64,000 nt of DNA from Hymenopus coronatus (GCA_030762935.1 CM060900.1:108900620-108964619), one strand, 5' to 3'; numbered from the stretch's first letter, positions 46,457 through 57,959 are shown. Numbers and translations: made by a program. Notes: a model not told the origin generated them from the letters alone.

Positions 46457-46789
46457 CGCTTAACGTTCAAAAACCAAAAGGGATAAAATCCAATGAGAAC
46501 TGTACAAGAGTTAATACCATTATAGAAAGACTTTAATGTCTCAAAGGTAAAAGACCGCTGATATGAGTTAAAGGTTAAAGGTGGGGTATAAATAGAAAAT
46601 TAAAACAAATCATATCATCGTCATACAACGTTGCGGCTTGCGATTACGCAGTCAAAGGTAACCTACAACGTTACGGACAGTATTGCGCGCTCTCTCCCTC
46701 TCTCCTTCCCTCCCCTTCCTCTCTCTCTAATATCCATGTTTCGGTTTAAACCAGACGGACTGTAAGTTGAAATCTCTTTAATTTGCTGG
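44441..46789. other. 2.3 kb unassigned; TG microsatellite and CT-rich tract
   Basis: A TG run of about 26 units lies at 46404-46455, and CT/CCTT-rich sequence at about 46688-46730. A short tRNA-like patch (CCCAGGCTCGATTCGCC) occurs near 46320. ORFs at 45865-46262 show no motif. Confidence 0.45.
46404..46455 (+). repeat. TG microsatellite
   Basis: About 26 uninterrupted GT units. Confidence 0.95.
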
Positions 46790-47215
46790 GCAGCGTCCGA
46801 GTTCGCTACGCGATAACGTGTATGGCTCGCATTCGGAGGTCCAGGGTTCGCTTCCCGGCGACCACCCTCTTCGTGGTTTCCCTGGGCCGGTAGGCGAGTG
46901 CTGGGCTGGTTCCTCTTCTGACACGACCTTCTAGTCCTTACCTGTCCCCACCAATTTAAACGTTCCAGTGTTGAAGGACCAGGCTACGTGTTGCGCCTGA
47001 TTTATGCAGGGGCGCTTTCTGAAGGTTTCCCCCTAGCGTCGGTCGGATTGCTCACGGGGGGGGGCCCAGGGCTTGAACAGCGTTGGGTGAGTTCTGTCTG
47101 GAACTGTTAAAGCCACGTACAGGTCTGATCGCCCTTCAGGTCTGTCTTCTCATCCCTCCCTCCTAATTGTTGCGTTTGAAGCACTAAGCCTACCCCAGTT
47201 TCGGGCTCCCTTCCC
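46790..47215 (+). mobile_element. SINE-D copy, long
   Basis: A-box-like CCGAGTTCGCTACGCG and B box CCAGGGTTCGCTTCCCGG are followed by CGTGGTTTCCCTGGGCCGG, TAGGCGAGTGCTGGG and a GC-rich body. It is collinear with 49540 (plus) and, reversed, 2262 and 59325. A G-run (47056-47064) is inside. Confidence 0.75.
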
Positions 47216-47318
47216 AATATATGTCTTTATCCTTATATTGTATTATTTAGGTGTCCACATAGCGACACCTTATTCCTATCCTCAAGATGGCCTAATTGCT
47301 CTATATTTAACATGTGCC

Positions 47319-47577
47319 GATATCCCTTCGTGCGCTAAAAGAGTTGCAGAACTCAATGGGGCTATTTTAAGTTAATACCCGGCAACGGAGAACTGGCGAT
47401 AGCGACCCTCGCTTTAATTCTCGCAATGAGCGCGACAGGCTCACCGGTTCACCGACTCCGCTGATAAACAAGACGGGGAAAGCGAGGTCGCTCTCTCCAG
47501 TCCTCCACTGGGGAGGGGTTTAAGCCTAAAATAGACCCGTTGAGTTCTACAACTATTTTAACGCATAAAAGGATATC
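47319..47577. mobile_element. FB-1, foldback MITE (259 bp)
   Basis: The ends GATATCCCTTCGTGCGCTAA and GATATCCTTTTATGCGTTAA (reverse strand) continue through AGTTGCAGAACTCAA / AGTTGTAGAACTCAA. Pairing extends inward to GCGACCCTCGCTTT and AAAGCGAGGTCGC, so nearly the whole 259 bp can fold into one hairpin with arms over 100 bp. The interior is GC-rich. No ORF and no convincing target duplication were seen. No other copy was noticed in the window. Confidence 0.8.
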
Positions 47578-48524
47578 TCGGGGTAGTTGGGCCACCTGGT
47601 ACTTATTATGGTAACTATCTTCTGCTCAATTTTCTGCACATAATTTTTTTCGCATCCAGTGGATATGGCTGTTAATTCCTAGTCGTATACAGATTATAGA
47701 TTCAGAATTAGTTTCTTGCTTTACGTGAAAAAAAATTTCTAACGGTACTAAGCTTTAGTTGGAAGAATGTTAGTTCACTTTGACATATAACCCCTTAATT
47801 AATATCACGCTTCTGTCCATAACGACAATTTACAGCCTTGTTTTTATCGTCATCTTGTCTTATACGTAGACCCGCCGGCAGTTAATGATGACTTACCTGT
47901 AGTTTCATTGCGGTTAACTCCTTTGTAACGCGCTTCTTTTATTCTTGAATAACTCGTAACCATTTTACTGCAAATGGTTTCTTTATAGCAAAGTAAACGG
48001 TATTTATTCACTTTCTCTCTTTCTTCATTTCTCAAGGTATGCCTTTCATATTTTCCCAATTAATACTGAGGTTTGAAATTTTTATTACTTTTAATTATAC
48101 AGGCGTTGTTTGTTATAATTGATTTATAAAGCTACGGTTTAAAAGTTGGGTATTAATTATACCTATATGTTTAACGAATTGTTCCGCTTTAATGACTTTC
48201 GGAGCAGTGGTTTTATGCTTACTTTTGAAAAGCTGGAACTGCCCATTTATTAAAATACAAGGTATGCATTAAATGACAAAATAAAATCAAGTGTTTTATT
48301 CATTACAAGGACGAAACTAAAGAAAGGCAAAACATGTTAACTCGCTGTTTCTAGGCCGCGAAATTATGGCATAAATAAGATGCATTTTATATAACGCACT
48401 TAGAAAATGTGTTAATTTTTCAACAAGCTGTATGGTGTTGCAAACTATATGCTTGGTGCTCAGTTTCTAGATAGCCCAAAAGCTGATAGAAACTTCAGAT
48501 GTGCAAAAATTAAATTGAGTGTTA
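47578..48524. other. unassigned AT-rich sequence
   Basis: Nothing recognised. Confidence 0.4.
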
Positions 48525-48785
48525 TTATGGACGCTCTTTGACTACTATGGTTCTCAGCGTCCTTTTCTGTATTGGGCTGCAAGATGGTTTAATTTTGCTG
48601 AGAGGCCTCCATCAAGCTTGAGGTTCTTTTATTTGCCGTAAACCCAATGGCACGGGGCCAGCGGATTATATTCCTGTTCGAGGAAGCCTAATAAGGATTT
48701 TACGCCCGAAAGAAAAAATCCATCGCTCTCAGCCGGTTTGAATGTGACCATAGGAACCAGAGGCTAGCGAAGGACGATATTTAAT
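48525..48785 (-). mobile_element. SINE-C copy, full
   Basis: Reversed, it has GGTCACATTCAAACCGG as degraded B box, GAGCGATGGATTTTTTC, CGGGCGTAAAATCCTTA, CTCAGCAAAATTAAACC and GAACCATAGTAGTCAAAGAG. It is collinear with 44168-44440. Confidence 0.8.
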
Positions 48786-49539
48786 GTGTCGTATCTGGGT
48801 GTTCCTAAGACAGGCACACATATTAGAGTGTAGTCCCCACATCCAATCTCTATTACCGCCTACATATTCTTGATTGTTGTTTACGTAACGCGTGTGGGCT
48901 CTTCGTTTGACCGTAATTTCTTATTGGAGCGATTTCACGCTTCCTGGTCACCACTGAACGCTAACGCTATGATGCTGTCATTATTTACGAAGACGCTGTA
49001 TATCATCCAAGATTCTGTAATTTACTAGATGAGCATACACACAAATAGCAGAACTGGCAAATGTCATGTGAAGAGCTGTCATTAAAGAGATTGATATCAT
49101 TATTATATACTTGCATCGTATGATATTCCTTTAACATCTAGAGACATCTGTAGTTGAGAGTCGCTGATAGCATCGTTTATGGCGTTTCGCCAGCTAATAG
49201 TTACGTAACAATTTGCAATTTATCTGAAAGTTACATTGAACATTTGCAACACGACTTCCGTGTATTCACAGTTTGGAAGGACATGCTTTATATTAGCTGA
49301 TCGAAAGATCCAGCAGTGTGTAAAGGATAACCTGGAAGATAGAGATCAACTAACAAAGACGACTGTTCATGGTATTGGATTTATAACTTATAAGCTCTAC
49401 CAAAGTAATGCACTATATTTCAAGAAATTAAGTGTTAGTTTTTGTTCGTCAGCATCGTCTGAATTCTGTTTAATGAAGATGAATAGTGAAAAACGAATTT
49501 CAACGAAGATGTTACGCAGTAGGTTGCCAGTTTTCAACT
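48786..49539. other. unassigned sequence
   Basis: A 101-codon ORF at 49236-49541 has no recognisable motif; I do not call it. Confidence 0.4.
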
Positions 49540-50125
49540 AGCAAGCTGACCGAGCGGTAACGTCACTAGTAATATTGTATTAGTAGAGTATTCATAACTG
49601 TCTCTACTCGCATGCAGCGTGTGCGCCAAAATTGGGCATAATGAGATGGCTCCACGTGTGCGACTCACATCGGAAGGTCCCGGATTCGACCCCGGCGAAT
49701 GCCCACTCTGACTCATGGTTTTTACCTGATTTCCTCTGGGCGGTAGGTGAATATGGGATAATTGCTCTTCTACCTCGACTTTCCTGTACCTCATCTCGAG
49801 TAGCCATCATTTTCTTCATTGTAATCCGTTTCAGGGTTATAGGACCAGGCCGCGGTGTTCGGCGGGTTGCAACTGGGCGGTGAAGGTGCGTTTTGTAGAC
49901 GTTTCTTCCTGACGCCGATGGGACCACCTCCAAATGGGGGGACCGACAGGGGTTAGGGTCTCGTCAGTGGGTTCAGCCGACTTCAGGTTGTATTCGAACT
50001 GGAAACGTTAGGGACCATGTTCATACTTGCGGCTTTCGCCATCCCTCCCTCCAAGGGGTTACGCTAGAAGCTCACAGGACTACATGACGTAGGTGCAGTA
50101 CCCTGCGACGTTTCCCTCCATAATA
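49540..50125 (+). mobile_element. SINE-D copy, long (about 585 bp)
   Basis: A-box-like TGACCGAGCGGTAACG and a B box near 49675 (GGTCCCGGATTCGACCCCGG) are about 110 bp apart, so the head contains an insert or duplication. The body (CTGGGCGGTAGGTGAATATG, AGGGTTATAGGACCAGG, CCGACAGGGGTTAGGG) is collinear with 46790-47215. Confidence 0.75.
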
Positions 50126-51059
50126 TGTAATATTTATCGTTTTACGCTTGGAAAGATAGGATCAGATTGAACATTTCATTTGATTGGCATATTATTATTT
50201 AACTATAAAGTACGAGACTTGTGTAGATTAGTCACGATATTGTAAGGTATTATTGGGGTATGTTATGTGAAAAAAGAACGCCTTTTTATTTACCAGGGCA
50301 ATTGGTCAGTGACGTAAATACGTTGAGATCATGACTTGGGCTATCATTAGACCTATCAGAGCCTGACAATGCTATAAAATAGTTTTATTAAAATAAGCTA
50401 TTATACAGTATAAGGTAAACAACATAACTATAAAAGGAAAATAAACAATTTTATCAGCCGTCTTTAGGTTAAACTGTGATGTCACACTATCAAAAAACAA
50501 TTAATCGTTGTTTCTTCCCAATGAAACAGGTAGGTCTTTTTCAATCGATAGAAGAGCCAAGCTGTTCAAACGAATAATTTAGGAAATGGACTACCCTTTT
50601 AGCGCCGAAAGTTTTTAATGATGTAAAAGAACTATGAACTAATTAATACTAATATATTCTAACAATGACATTCATAAATATTGAGGGTCGTAACATTAGT
50701 TAACCATACAATGACTACAATTAAAAACCCAACACGTTCTTTCATGCTTTTAACTGCACGTGCTATGCAGAACTCCAAACAAGGAAACAAGCCGCTCGTG
50801 TCCGCACGATATATTTCGACTACAATCGTATGTATGTGGCGATTTCGCTTTCCGAAGCCTTCGCTTGCTGATTCCTGCAGTTCTCCTCCCGAACACTATA
50901 CCATCGAATCGAGGGGAAAGTAGAGCTTCGGATGCTTGAAGCTGCAGCATGTGAGTGGCGAGTTACTCATTGCACTTTTGGCGCGCACCCAAGCTGGTAA
51001 AGCCTGCTATAGTGGATGTATTGTGGCTACTCCCGGGAGCACGGAGGAAATAAAGGATC
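50126..51059. other. unassigned sequence
   Basis: No gene or element recognised. Confidence 0.4.
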
Positions 51060-51223
51060 CAAGTGACCACATGTGAGATTTGTGGTGGACAAAGAGGCAC
51101 ACGAGCGGGTTTTCTCCGGGTTTCCCCGTCACAATCCAGCGGTGCTTCATCTTCATTCCATGTATCATCAGTGTCATCACCTGCAGTGCCATTGTAGTAA
51201 AAGCGGGCGTTAAACACTGCAAC
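51060..51223 (+). mobile_element. SINE-A1 copy, head-truncated
   Basis: TTTGTGGTGGACAAAGAGGC, TTTTCTCCGGGTTTCCCC, TTCCATGTATCATCAGTGTC and GCGGGCGTTAAACACTGC are present. The tRNA head is lost. Confidence 0.85.
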
Positions 51224-51284
51224 ACGTAGGTGGCCGCAGACAGACAGGTCACAGAGACGTGCGGAAATCCCCCGTAAAGTTTGA

Positions 51285-51480
51285 CCACCCACAATCAGGG
51301 AGGGAGACGCAGAGACCCTGGCAGGCCAGGCGGCTTTCTGTGGTGTTTACAGGGAGAAATGTTTTCCAGAGCGTGAGCAATTACGCCATCTGCCCTGCAC
51401 AGGCGAAGCTACAGAAGCTGAAAGCACATCAGAAACATAAAAGGAAATGAAATAGAAGGGAATGAGGAATTTCATGATAG
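51285..51480 (-). mobile_element. SINE-D body fragment
   Basis: GTGAGCAATTACGCCATCTG and ATCAGAAACATAAAAGGAA resemble the body of the 33733-34140 copy. Weak, by eye. Confidence 0.4.
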
Positions 51481-51507
51481 ATTACTCGTATTAAAGTTGA
51501 TGCAACA

Positions 51508-51540
51508 TTTATTATTATTATTATTATTATTGTTGTTGTT
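51508..51540 (+). repeat. TTA then TTG microsatellite
   Basis: About eight TTA units followed by TTG units. Confidence 0.9.
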
Positions 51541-51544
51541 ATAT

Positions 51545-51805
51545 GCCCCGGCAAACAGCCGAGTTACGGAGAAAGTTGCACGAGATCATCCCTTTGCCTT
51601 GCAATGCTGCATCGAATCACCGTGCCAATTTCAACCCTGAAACAGGCCGAATTGAGTGAGGGAAGAATGTAATTATCAGTGAAACGTTATTGTGGATCAC
51701 GAAATTGGGGGTGTGTGAGAGAAACCACTCTAGATTCGTCTGATGGCCCAAGGAAACCCACGGTGGACGGCGCCGGGAATGAAACCCGGGACCTGACCGC
51801 GACGC
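51545..51805 (-). mobile_element. SINE-D copy, shortened
   Basis: Minus strand: GGTCCCGGGTTTCATTCCCG (B box) near 51790, then CCGTGGGTTTCCTTGGGC and TTTCAGGGTTGAAATTGGC. It is shorter than other copies. Confidence 0.65.
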
Positions 51806-52375
51806 CACCTGGTTCGGTTCTCTTCTGGTTTAAATCAAAGGGAATTTTGATAGTTTCGAGCTTGGGAGTTTGCCTTAAATGAGGAAGAATTTGGTTTCCT
51901 TTCATGAGGGAGAAGCAAGTAAACGCCTCTTCATGGACTCGTAAGTGTCTTATTGTTGTTTTGCACATTCATTGCTGTAATTACTGTTATGATGTCATGT
52001 TTACTATGTCCAGACCACAAGCACGTGTGTATTGAAAGTGGGGCTTTGACCTCGTGGCTAGGAAATATCTCTTGGGGACACATCACTTAGGACTTTAAAT
52101 AACATAACATTTGGTTTCACCTTTTATTGTATATTCTATGAAAACGCTGAATCAAACATTTTGTCTCGTGCTTATGCCTTTCGAAACTTTTAATCACTTT
52201 TGTGAGCATTTCTGAATTTCATTTTGTGTTGATTAAGTGAGGTTTTAGGAAAATGCATAAGTTTTTTTTTTCAGGTGAAAAGAACAAGTGTTTTTTTTTA
52301 TCTTATATAATTACATCTTCTCTCTCCCTCTTTTAATGTTTTAATCAAAGCCGATCTATAACTTACTTTGTGATT
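51806..52375. other. unassigned sequence
   Basis: Nothing recognised. Confidence 0.4.
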
Positions 52376-52595
52376 GCGCCTTGTCCGAGCGGATAGACCA
52401 CTCCATTCTCACTAAGGTGGACTGGATTCGATCCCAGGCAACGCATGTGGGATTTGTGGTGGAAAAAGCGGCGCAGAGGCGGGGTTTTCCGGATTCTCCA
52501 GTTTCCCCCACCATCGCATTCCACCGGTGCTCCATCTTCATTCCATGTATCATCAGTGTCATCTCCTGCAGTAGTAAAAGCAAGCGTTAAACACT
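52376..52595 (+). mobile_element. SINE-A1 copy, full
   Basis: A box CTTGTCCGAGCGGATAGACC, B box TGGATTCGATCCC, then the central domain (GGGGTTTTCCGGATTCTCC) and the tail GCAAGCGTTAAACACTG. Target duplication not recognised. Confidence 0.9.
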
Positions 52596-53541
52596 GTAAA
52601 AAGATTAATTTCCACTAATCGTAATGCATATTCGCTAGCAATAGTTTCAATTGCAGGCGTAATCTGGAGGGTGCAAATGGGGACAATTTGCCTCCCACCT
52701 AAATATGTTAAGCTCTGCAATACTTTAAGTTATTTTATGTAAAAACATAACATTGTGTTCTGCATTTAAATCCATAGATATATTATGAACTTTGTTAGTC
52801 TCACACTACAGTCACAAGATAAAAAAACAGCATTCAAGTGCATCAGTCCCGCTCCACTAGAATTTCGGAAAAGTCTTTCTCTACCTTCATTAAAAAAATT
52901 CTAATAAAAATGTTCGACACAATGGAGCCTTCCTACCATCTGCTTGAAATTTTAAGCAGAAGCTCATGGAAGGTCAAAAAAGAAATTTAAGGATTTTCCG
53001 TAGTTAAAGCATTCTGTGCTTATGGTTTTATTTTTAAAATGTATTTGTATTACATGTTTAAAATTTGATTTATTTCTTCTTATAAAGCCATTAAATACAT
53101 AAAATGACTAAAAATATCCTTATATTTATAATTAAAAATGCAAACAAACATGCCTTATATAAACCGATGTAGAAAAACTGTCCAATAATGGAACACGCAG
53201 CGGTTGATTTTGATACCACAAAGTCTAGCTCCACCCACGGACAGTGTGACTCTCTGTGTTCTTAATGCATAAAGAGATGTAAGCGCACTAGCTTGCGTTG
53301 CGTACATAGAGGAAGAATTCTGGATTCTTATCTCTATGCACTGCCTGTTGTTGAACAGAAATGCAAGACTTAAGAGTGCCTGTTATACATACTAGTATCG
53401 TGCAATGTTCGGACGAGACGAGAAACCAAGACGGGCCAAAGTGAACCTTGCTGCATAAGCAATCATCAGAACGTATGAGTGCAGTATGTGATCTAAAATG
53501 CCCGAGGGCGGTCCTATTCGCCCAAAGGGGTATATTCTAAG
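52596..53541. other. unassigned sequence
   Basis: Nothing recognised up to the Transib target site. Confidence 0.4.
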
Positions 53542-53546
53542 CGATG
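53542..53546. repeat. left 5-bp target duplication of Transib
   Basis: CGATG; identical to 56734-56738. Transib elements generate 5-bp duplications. Confidence 0.9.
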
Positions 53547-53580
53547 CACAGAGGGGTATTTTGCCCCAAAAGCTGGCCAA
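53547..53580 (+). repeat. Transib left TIR, recombination-signal-like
   Basis: It pairs with 56700-56733; 26 of 34 positions match. It starts with CAC, as do Transib TIRs and V(D)J signal heptamers. Confidence 0.88.
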
Positions 53581-53984
53581 AAGTCCATTTTTAAAAAGGG
53601 TGTAATTCTCGGAATGCATACTTTCCTGTTATAGTCAGATGGGGCATTGTTGAGGCAACAGTTTGTTTGTGTATCTTGCATTGTTAAGCGGTGGAGCACT
53701 ATTGTATTTATGACACGCATGTAGTGAAGGTGAAGCTTCTCCTCTGGCTAGATATCGCCCTGTGTTTGTGAACTTTTTAAAATGTGTCTTTACATCAAGT
53801 GTGGCAAAAATCAATATGGATCCTGAAGATCTGGTATGTATTGTTATTTACAATTATTTTCATTCATGTAGGTTAGCATTTTCTATTACTAATCATTCTT
53901 TTAAATTTAACTTGAGAAGCAAAGAAAATATGTTTTGTTAATGCAATAGTGCAAAGGTTTTGTTATAGTTCAGGGCGTTTCCCT

Positions 53985-54710
53985 GTTACTTAGATCCTTA
54001 TAAGAAAGGAACTAAAGGAACACGCTATGCTAAAGTGATAGTCAAATCTCAATCGTTATGCGATTGTCAATGCAAATTGTTTCTTTGCTTCGCCATCACT
54101 ATAACAAAAAGAAAAATGGACCTTTCCTGTCTCAGAAAGGTATAAGTTTTTTACAGCGGAAACCAATAACAAGGAATATCTTCCACTACAAAAACGGAAT
54201 GTACATAAATCGTGTGTTTTGACGAGATCTATATTTTTGTGTAGTAAGTTTTTTTCTATCTATCACGGTTTATCAGAATAAAGAGGTCTTCAGAGGCTAT
54301 TCCCACAAAATTCAAGATATACACTTTATTCGTAATGTAAACATTTCTAATATACGGGATTTTAATAAGGTTGTTTGAGGTATTTTAGGGAAAACCAGAA
54401 TTTTATAAAATTGTTCCGTGTAAAGGGTAGTTTGTAGTGGTTTTTTTTTTTAAAAAAAATCTTCGTGTCGCATCCTTGGAAGACACTAAACCTAAATACC
54501 AAGTTTGGTATTTAACGGTCTTTTCGGTTTTGAGCTATGCTGTCCAGACACACACACGTGGACCTTTTTCTAAAAATGCTTTTTTCGGACTCAGGGGACT
54601 CCAAAACCTGTATTTCCGGTGAAATCTCAACATCGAATTTTTAGGTGGAATACAATACCTTCTCTATCCACTATGTACATTGTTCCTGCGGGCTATAGAA
54701 AGTAAAATAG
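53985..54710 (+). mobile_element. Hel-A copy inserted in Transib, 5'-truncated
   Basis: Core and 3' blocks run from TTACTTAGATCC to the palindrome (CTATCCACTATGTACATTG) and AGTAAAATAG|T. The first ~150 bp of Hel-A are missing. Position inside the Transib shows Hel-A moved after the Transib insertion. Confidence 0.85.
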
Positions 54711-54799
54711 TAGCTGTATCGCAGATGTATTTTTGGTGATTTTGTTTTACTTGTTAGGTGTTATAAAATAGGTGACCTCCAACATGAATTTATTTTTTA

Positions 54800-56503
54800 T
54801 CCTAAGCCCATTGGGACAAAATTATGACAAGAAAGGGTATCTAAGACCTTCCAAAGAGGCTTTCTGAAAACGATTTCGTAAAAATACGGAATTTTATGGA
54901 AAATTATATATCAGACTCTTTTTTTTCCTGACGAAAAGAAACACTTGAAACATAAGCTGACTTATATAAAGTCGCGATTAAAGGAAAGATGGATTCTTTA
55001 CATAAAGTTGAAAGCACTTTCTTGAAAAATAACAATATAAATTTCATGTAGCAAAACTGTAGAGAAGGCCGGCCGACAAAGTCCGTGGATTTAAATGAAA
55101 ACAGCAAAAGGCGCAAGACTTGAGCACAACATTTTGAACCACAGAACTATCTTATGTCAGTCAAATAAGGAACTAAAACCAGTGCTATCCTGTGAGTCCT
55201 ATCAGATGACTGTCACATATGCGCAGATTCAACTTCAAGTCTTTCTCAACCATACCACTGAGCGATTAATGTCATATTTGGAGGAGGTTCTATGCAATCC
55301 TTCAAATGATGACACTGGAACATATTTATAAATGGGGTTGTGATGGCTCAAAAATTTGAAGACAACCATGATTCTGATGCTAACATGTTTCAGTCATCTG
55401 TAGTGCCTCTTCAACTTATAAAGACCTCATTTTTTGGAAAAATCCTACACCATTATCACTTCGCTATTGCAAACCAATAATAATTAGATTTATTCATGAA
55501 ACAGTTGATGTTACTATTGAAGAAGTAGGTTACATCAAGTCAATTGAAGCAATAAAAGAGACAAAGAAAAGAGGGTGATTTATCCATGCTTCTGTCCATT
55601 GTAGATGCGAAGGTCTGCAATGCAGCAAGAGAGCCAGCATCGATAATGAGATGCTATATTTGCAAGGATACCCCTAAAGACTTCAATGACTTGTCAAACT
55701 CGAAATAATTAAACCCGGAAGCTCTTAAAATCGGCTTGTCTATACTCCACGCTTGAATTAGATGTGTAGAATTTTGGTTGCATTTGCCCTGTAAAATAGA
55801 TATCAAGAAATGGCAAATACGTTCAAAGGAGGAAAAGAAAACCGTTCAAGAGAGGAAAAAATGTCACACGGGAGAAATTTAGAAATCGATTAGGACTAAT
55901 AGTAGATTTCACAATCCAGGCTATGGAAATAGCAATGATGGCAGCAGAAGATTGTTTGTAGACCCTGAAATATCAGCGAAAATAACAGGCGTGGATCTGC
56001 AACTCATTTATCGATTCAAGGTAATTCTAGTAGCTATTTCCAGTGGGCATAAGATGGACATAGACAAATTTTCTGCTTATACTGCTGAAACTGCAAGGTT
56101 GTATGTTGATTTATATCCATGGCATCCTATATCTCCCACTGGTCTCAAGATTTTGGTGCATGGCTCAACTATCGTCGAACCTCTTACCCATATGCAGTTT
56201 ATCGGAAGAAGCAGCCGAGGCCCGCAATAAGCACTTTCGTTTATACAGGCAATTTTTACCAGCAAGTTCTCTTGAGAAAAATGCAACTTGGATATAACAA
56301 GTAGATTATTGCTGACATCTGATCCACTGATACCGGGTATGAGACCGACGCCAAAGAAAATCAGCAAACCTTTATTCACAAAAAACAAACAAAACATAAC
56401 AAAAAATAAAGCAAAACAAAAACAATTAAAACAAAGCAAAAACAGAAACACTAAGTTTGCTGCTCTCAAGCGAAGAAGGGATTACAAAGCTTCCTCCAAC
56501 TGA
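54800..56503 (+). pseudogene. Transib transposase (RAG1-core homologue), frameshifted
   Basis: Readable segments in order: GRPTKSVDL and NSKRRKT (about 55070-55115); QLQVFLNHTTERL (about 55230); KWGCDGS with catalytic Asp at 55342-55344; WKNPTPLSLRYCKPI; IVDAKVCNA with Asp at 55604-55606; GLSILHA; PGYGNSNDGS; ARLYVDLYPWHPISPT (from about 56093); SEEAAEARNK with catalytic Glu at 56217-56219; and LLLTSDPLIPGMR. These correspond to the RAG1/Transib DDE triad (D600, D708, E962 in RAG1). Each of the three lies in a different frame, and stops intervene. A lysine-rich tail (56380-56450) ends the reading. Full Transib transposases are near 650-700 residues; here mainly the C-terminal two thirds is legible. 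Not functional. Confidence 0.9.
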
Positions 56504-56699
56504 CAATGTGTCGAAATGAGTCTTCATTTGAAACAGACTGTTCAGATTAACCAAGCTAGGAGTATTGTACTGCAATTAAAATCAAATAAAATATACGATA
56601 ATGTTGTTTTATTTCAATTTATAGGATATTTAAATGCATTGTTATCTTAGAAATATGTTATCTAGGGCCTCACGATGCATAAAACACAAAAAGATAATC

Positions 56700-56733
56700 T
56701 TGGCTACCTTTTTGCATGAAATACCCCTATGTG
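56700..56733 (-). repeat. Transib right TIR
   Basis: Reversed it reads CACATAGGGGTATTTCATGC, then AAAAAGGTAGCCA; partner of 53547-53580. Confidence 0.88.
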
Positions 56734-56738
56734 CGATG
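56734..56738. repeat. right 5-bp target duplication of Transib
   Basis: CGATG. Confidence 0.9.
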
Positions 56739-57029
56739 TTTGCCTACTGGGATGGATGGCTTTGCTTGCTTTATTGACGTTCTAAGCGGTATAGTTCATT
56801 CAAAACTAAATAAACCCTTCTTTACAAAATATAGCAGAGGTTGGCAATATATTGGTAGAAAAGGATGGTGGATTGCTTTAACTCACTAAGTCAGTGATTT
56901 CTTTTATTAACTTATAACAATGAAACTCAGTAATTGTTTGACAACTCGTTCCCATTTGGAGGCAGCGTCTCTACTCTAGTTATTTCCCTTTGTTGTGATA
57001 CAGAGCAAGGAGGGTATTTTTAGTCCTAT
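56739..57029. other. unassigned sequence
   Basis: Nothing recognised. Confidence 0.4.
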
Positions 57030-57610
57030 ATCACGCACACAGTATTTGGAGAAGGTATGTCTTTCCACCCAAAAATTATAAACTGAGATTTCATTGGAAA
57101 TACACATTTCGAGGTTGCCTTGCATAAAGAAAATGCTCTTTTGTGTGTGCGGCTATCTGCATGTCCAACAGTGAACAGCATAACTCAAACGAAAAGTCGG
57201 TTAAATACTAAACTTGATATTTAGGTTCAGCACCTTCCAAGAATGCGTCACGAATATGTTTAAGAACATCCTCCCACCCCAAACTACACTTTACTTGGGC
57301 AAATTTTCGAATACTTTGATTTTCTCAAAAATAGCTCAAACGAGCATAGTTAAAATACCCTGTGTTCATTTTTATGACAATAATTTGTAGGTATATCTTG
57401 AAATTTCTGGGAAATCCTGTTCATTGTAGACGACTTTTGCATAACTGGTAAACCATAAGAGATAGACAAAAAACTACTACACAAAAAATTTAGATCCCCT
57501 TAAAACACAAGTTATCAAATAATTTCTTTATGAATTTAAGCGTTTCCAAATATTTTTTGTGAATGGTTTCAGTTTTAAAATATTTGTACTTCCCTCAATT
57601 AAATTATCGT
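57030..57610 (-). mobile_element. Hel-A copy, 5' end lost
   Basis: Minus-strand palindrome arm (GGAGAAGGTATGTCTTTCC), CACCCAAAAATTA, ACCCCAAACTACAC, TTGAAATTTCTGGG and AAAACACAAG blocks are in order. It fades near 57600. Confidence 0.8.
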
Positions 57611-57735
57611 TATTCAGTTTTATTGTTCATGATCAATCAAAGAGAATGGATTTTCGAAAACAAGTTATACTAATACTTCCCTCCCCACATACACGCCCTA
57701 GGACTTACACGTGGATGTCGAGGGTCAGAAGTGTG

Positions 57736-57957
57736 TCGGGGAGCCAACGGCATTTAATCAAAATAAAGAACCCGGATTGAGGGATCGGGCCCATAGACAG
57801 GCATGAGGGTGAGGAAGTAGATGAAGGCCAAATAGGAGTAGAAAAGGTGACGATGGGGCAATTGGTGGAATGACTGGTATGGGACACCGGAGAAGCCGGA
57901 TGAAATCCGCCCAGATGTCGCTTTGTCCACCACAAAGGTCTCGGCTTGAATCCGGAT
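57736..57957 (-). mobile_element. SINE-A2 copy, head-truncated
   Basis: Reversed: TTTGTGGTGGACAAAGCGAC, CATCCGGCTTCTCCGG and CAGTCATTCCACCAATTG, then a tail unlike SINE-A1: CTCATGCCTGTCTATGGG ... GGTTCTTTATTTTGA ... CCGTTGGCTCCC. The missing head is replaced by the AAT microsatellite at 57960. Confidence 0.8.
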
Positions 57958-57959
57958 GA

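Larger units (their letters stand above)
53547..56733 (+). mobile_element. Transib (RAG1-like) transposon, complete but inactive, 3187 bp
   Basis: The terminal inverted repeats are CACAGAGGGGTATTT (53547) and, reversed, CACATAGGGGTATTT (56733). Weaker matching continues to about 34 bp, including an A-rich block (CCAAAAG / CAAAAAG) roughly 11-12 bp after the heptamer-like CACAGAG/CACATAG. Perfect CGATG duplications flank both ends. Inside is a frameshifted Transib transposase, the relative of the RAG1 core recombinase. An ATG at 53816 followed by MDPEDL and GTATGT could be a first exon with a splice donor (inference). A Hel-A copy (53985-54710) is inserted between this point and the main coding region. 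Confidence 0.92.

Noticed and set aside
49236..49541. 101-codon ORF next to SINE-D
   Set aside because: No motif or conservation evidence; length is compatible with chance in this window.
54800..56503. Domesticated RAG1-like host gene
   Set aside because: Catalytic codons are in three different frames with stops between them, and the whole lies within intact TIRs and TSDs, so it is a transposon relic.
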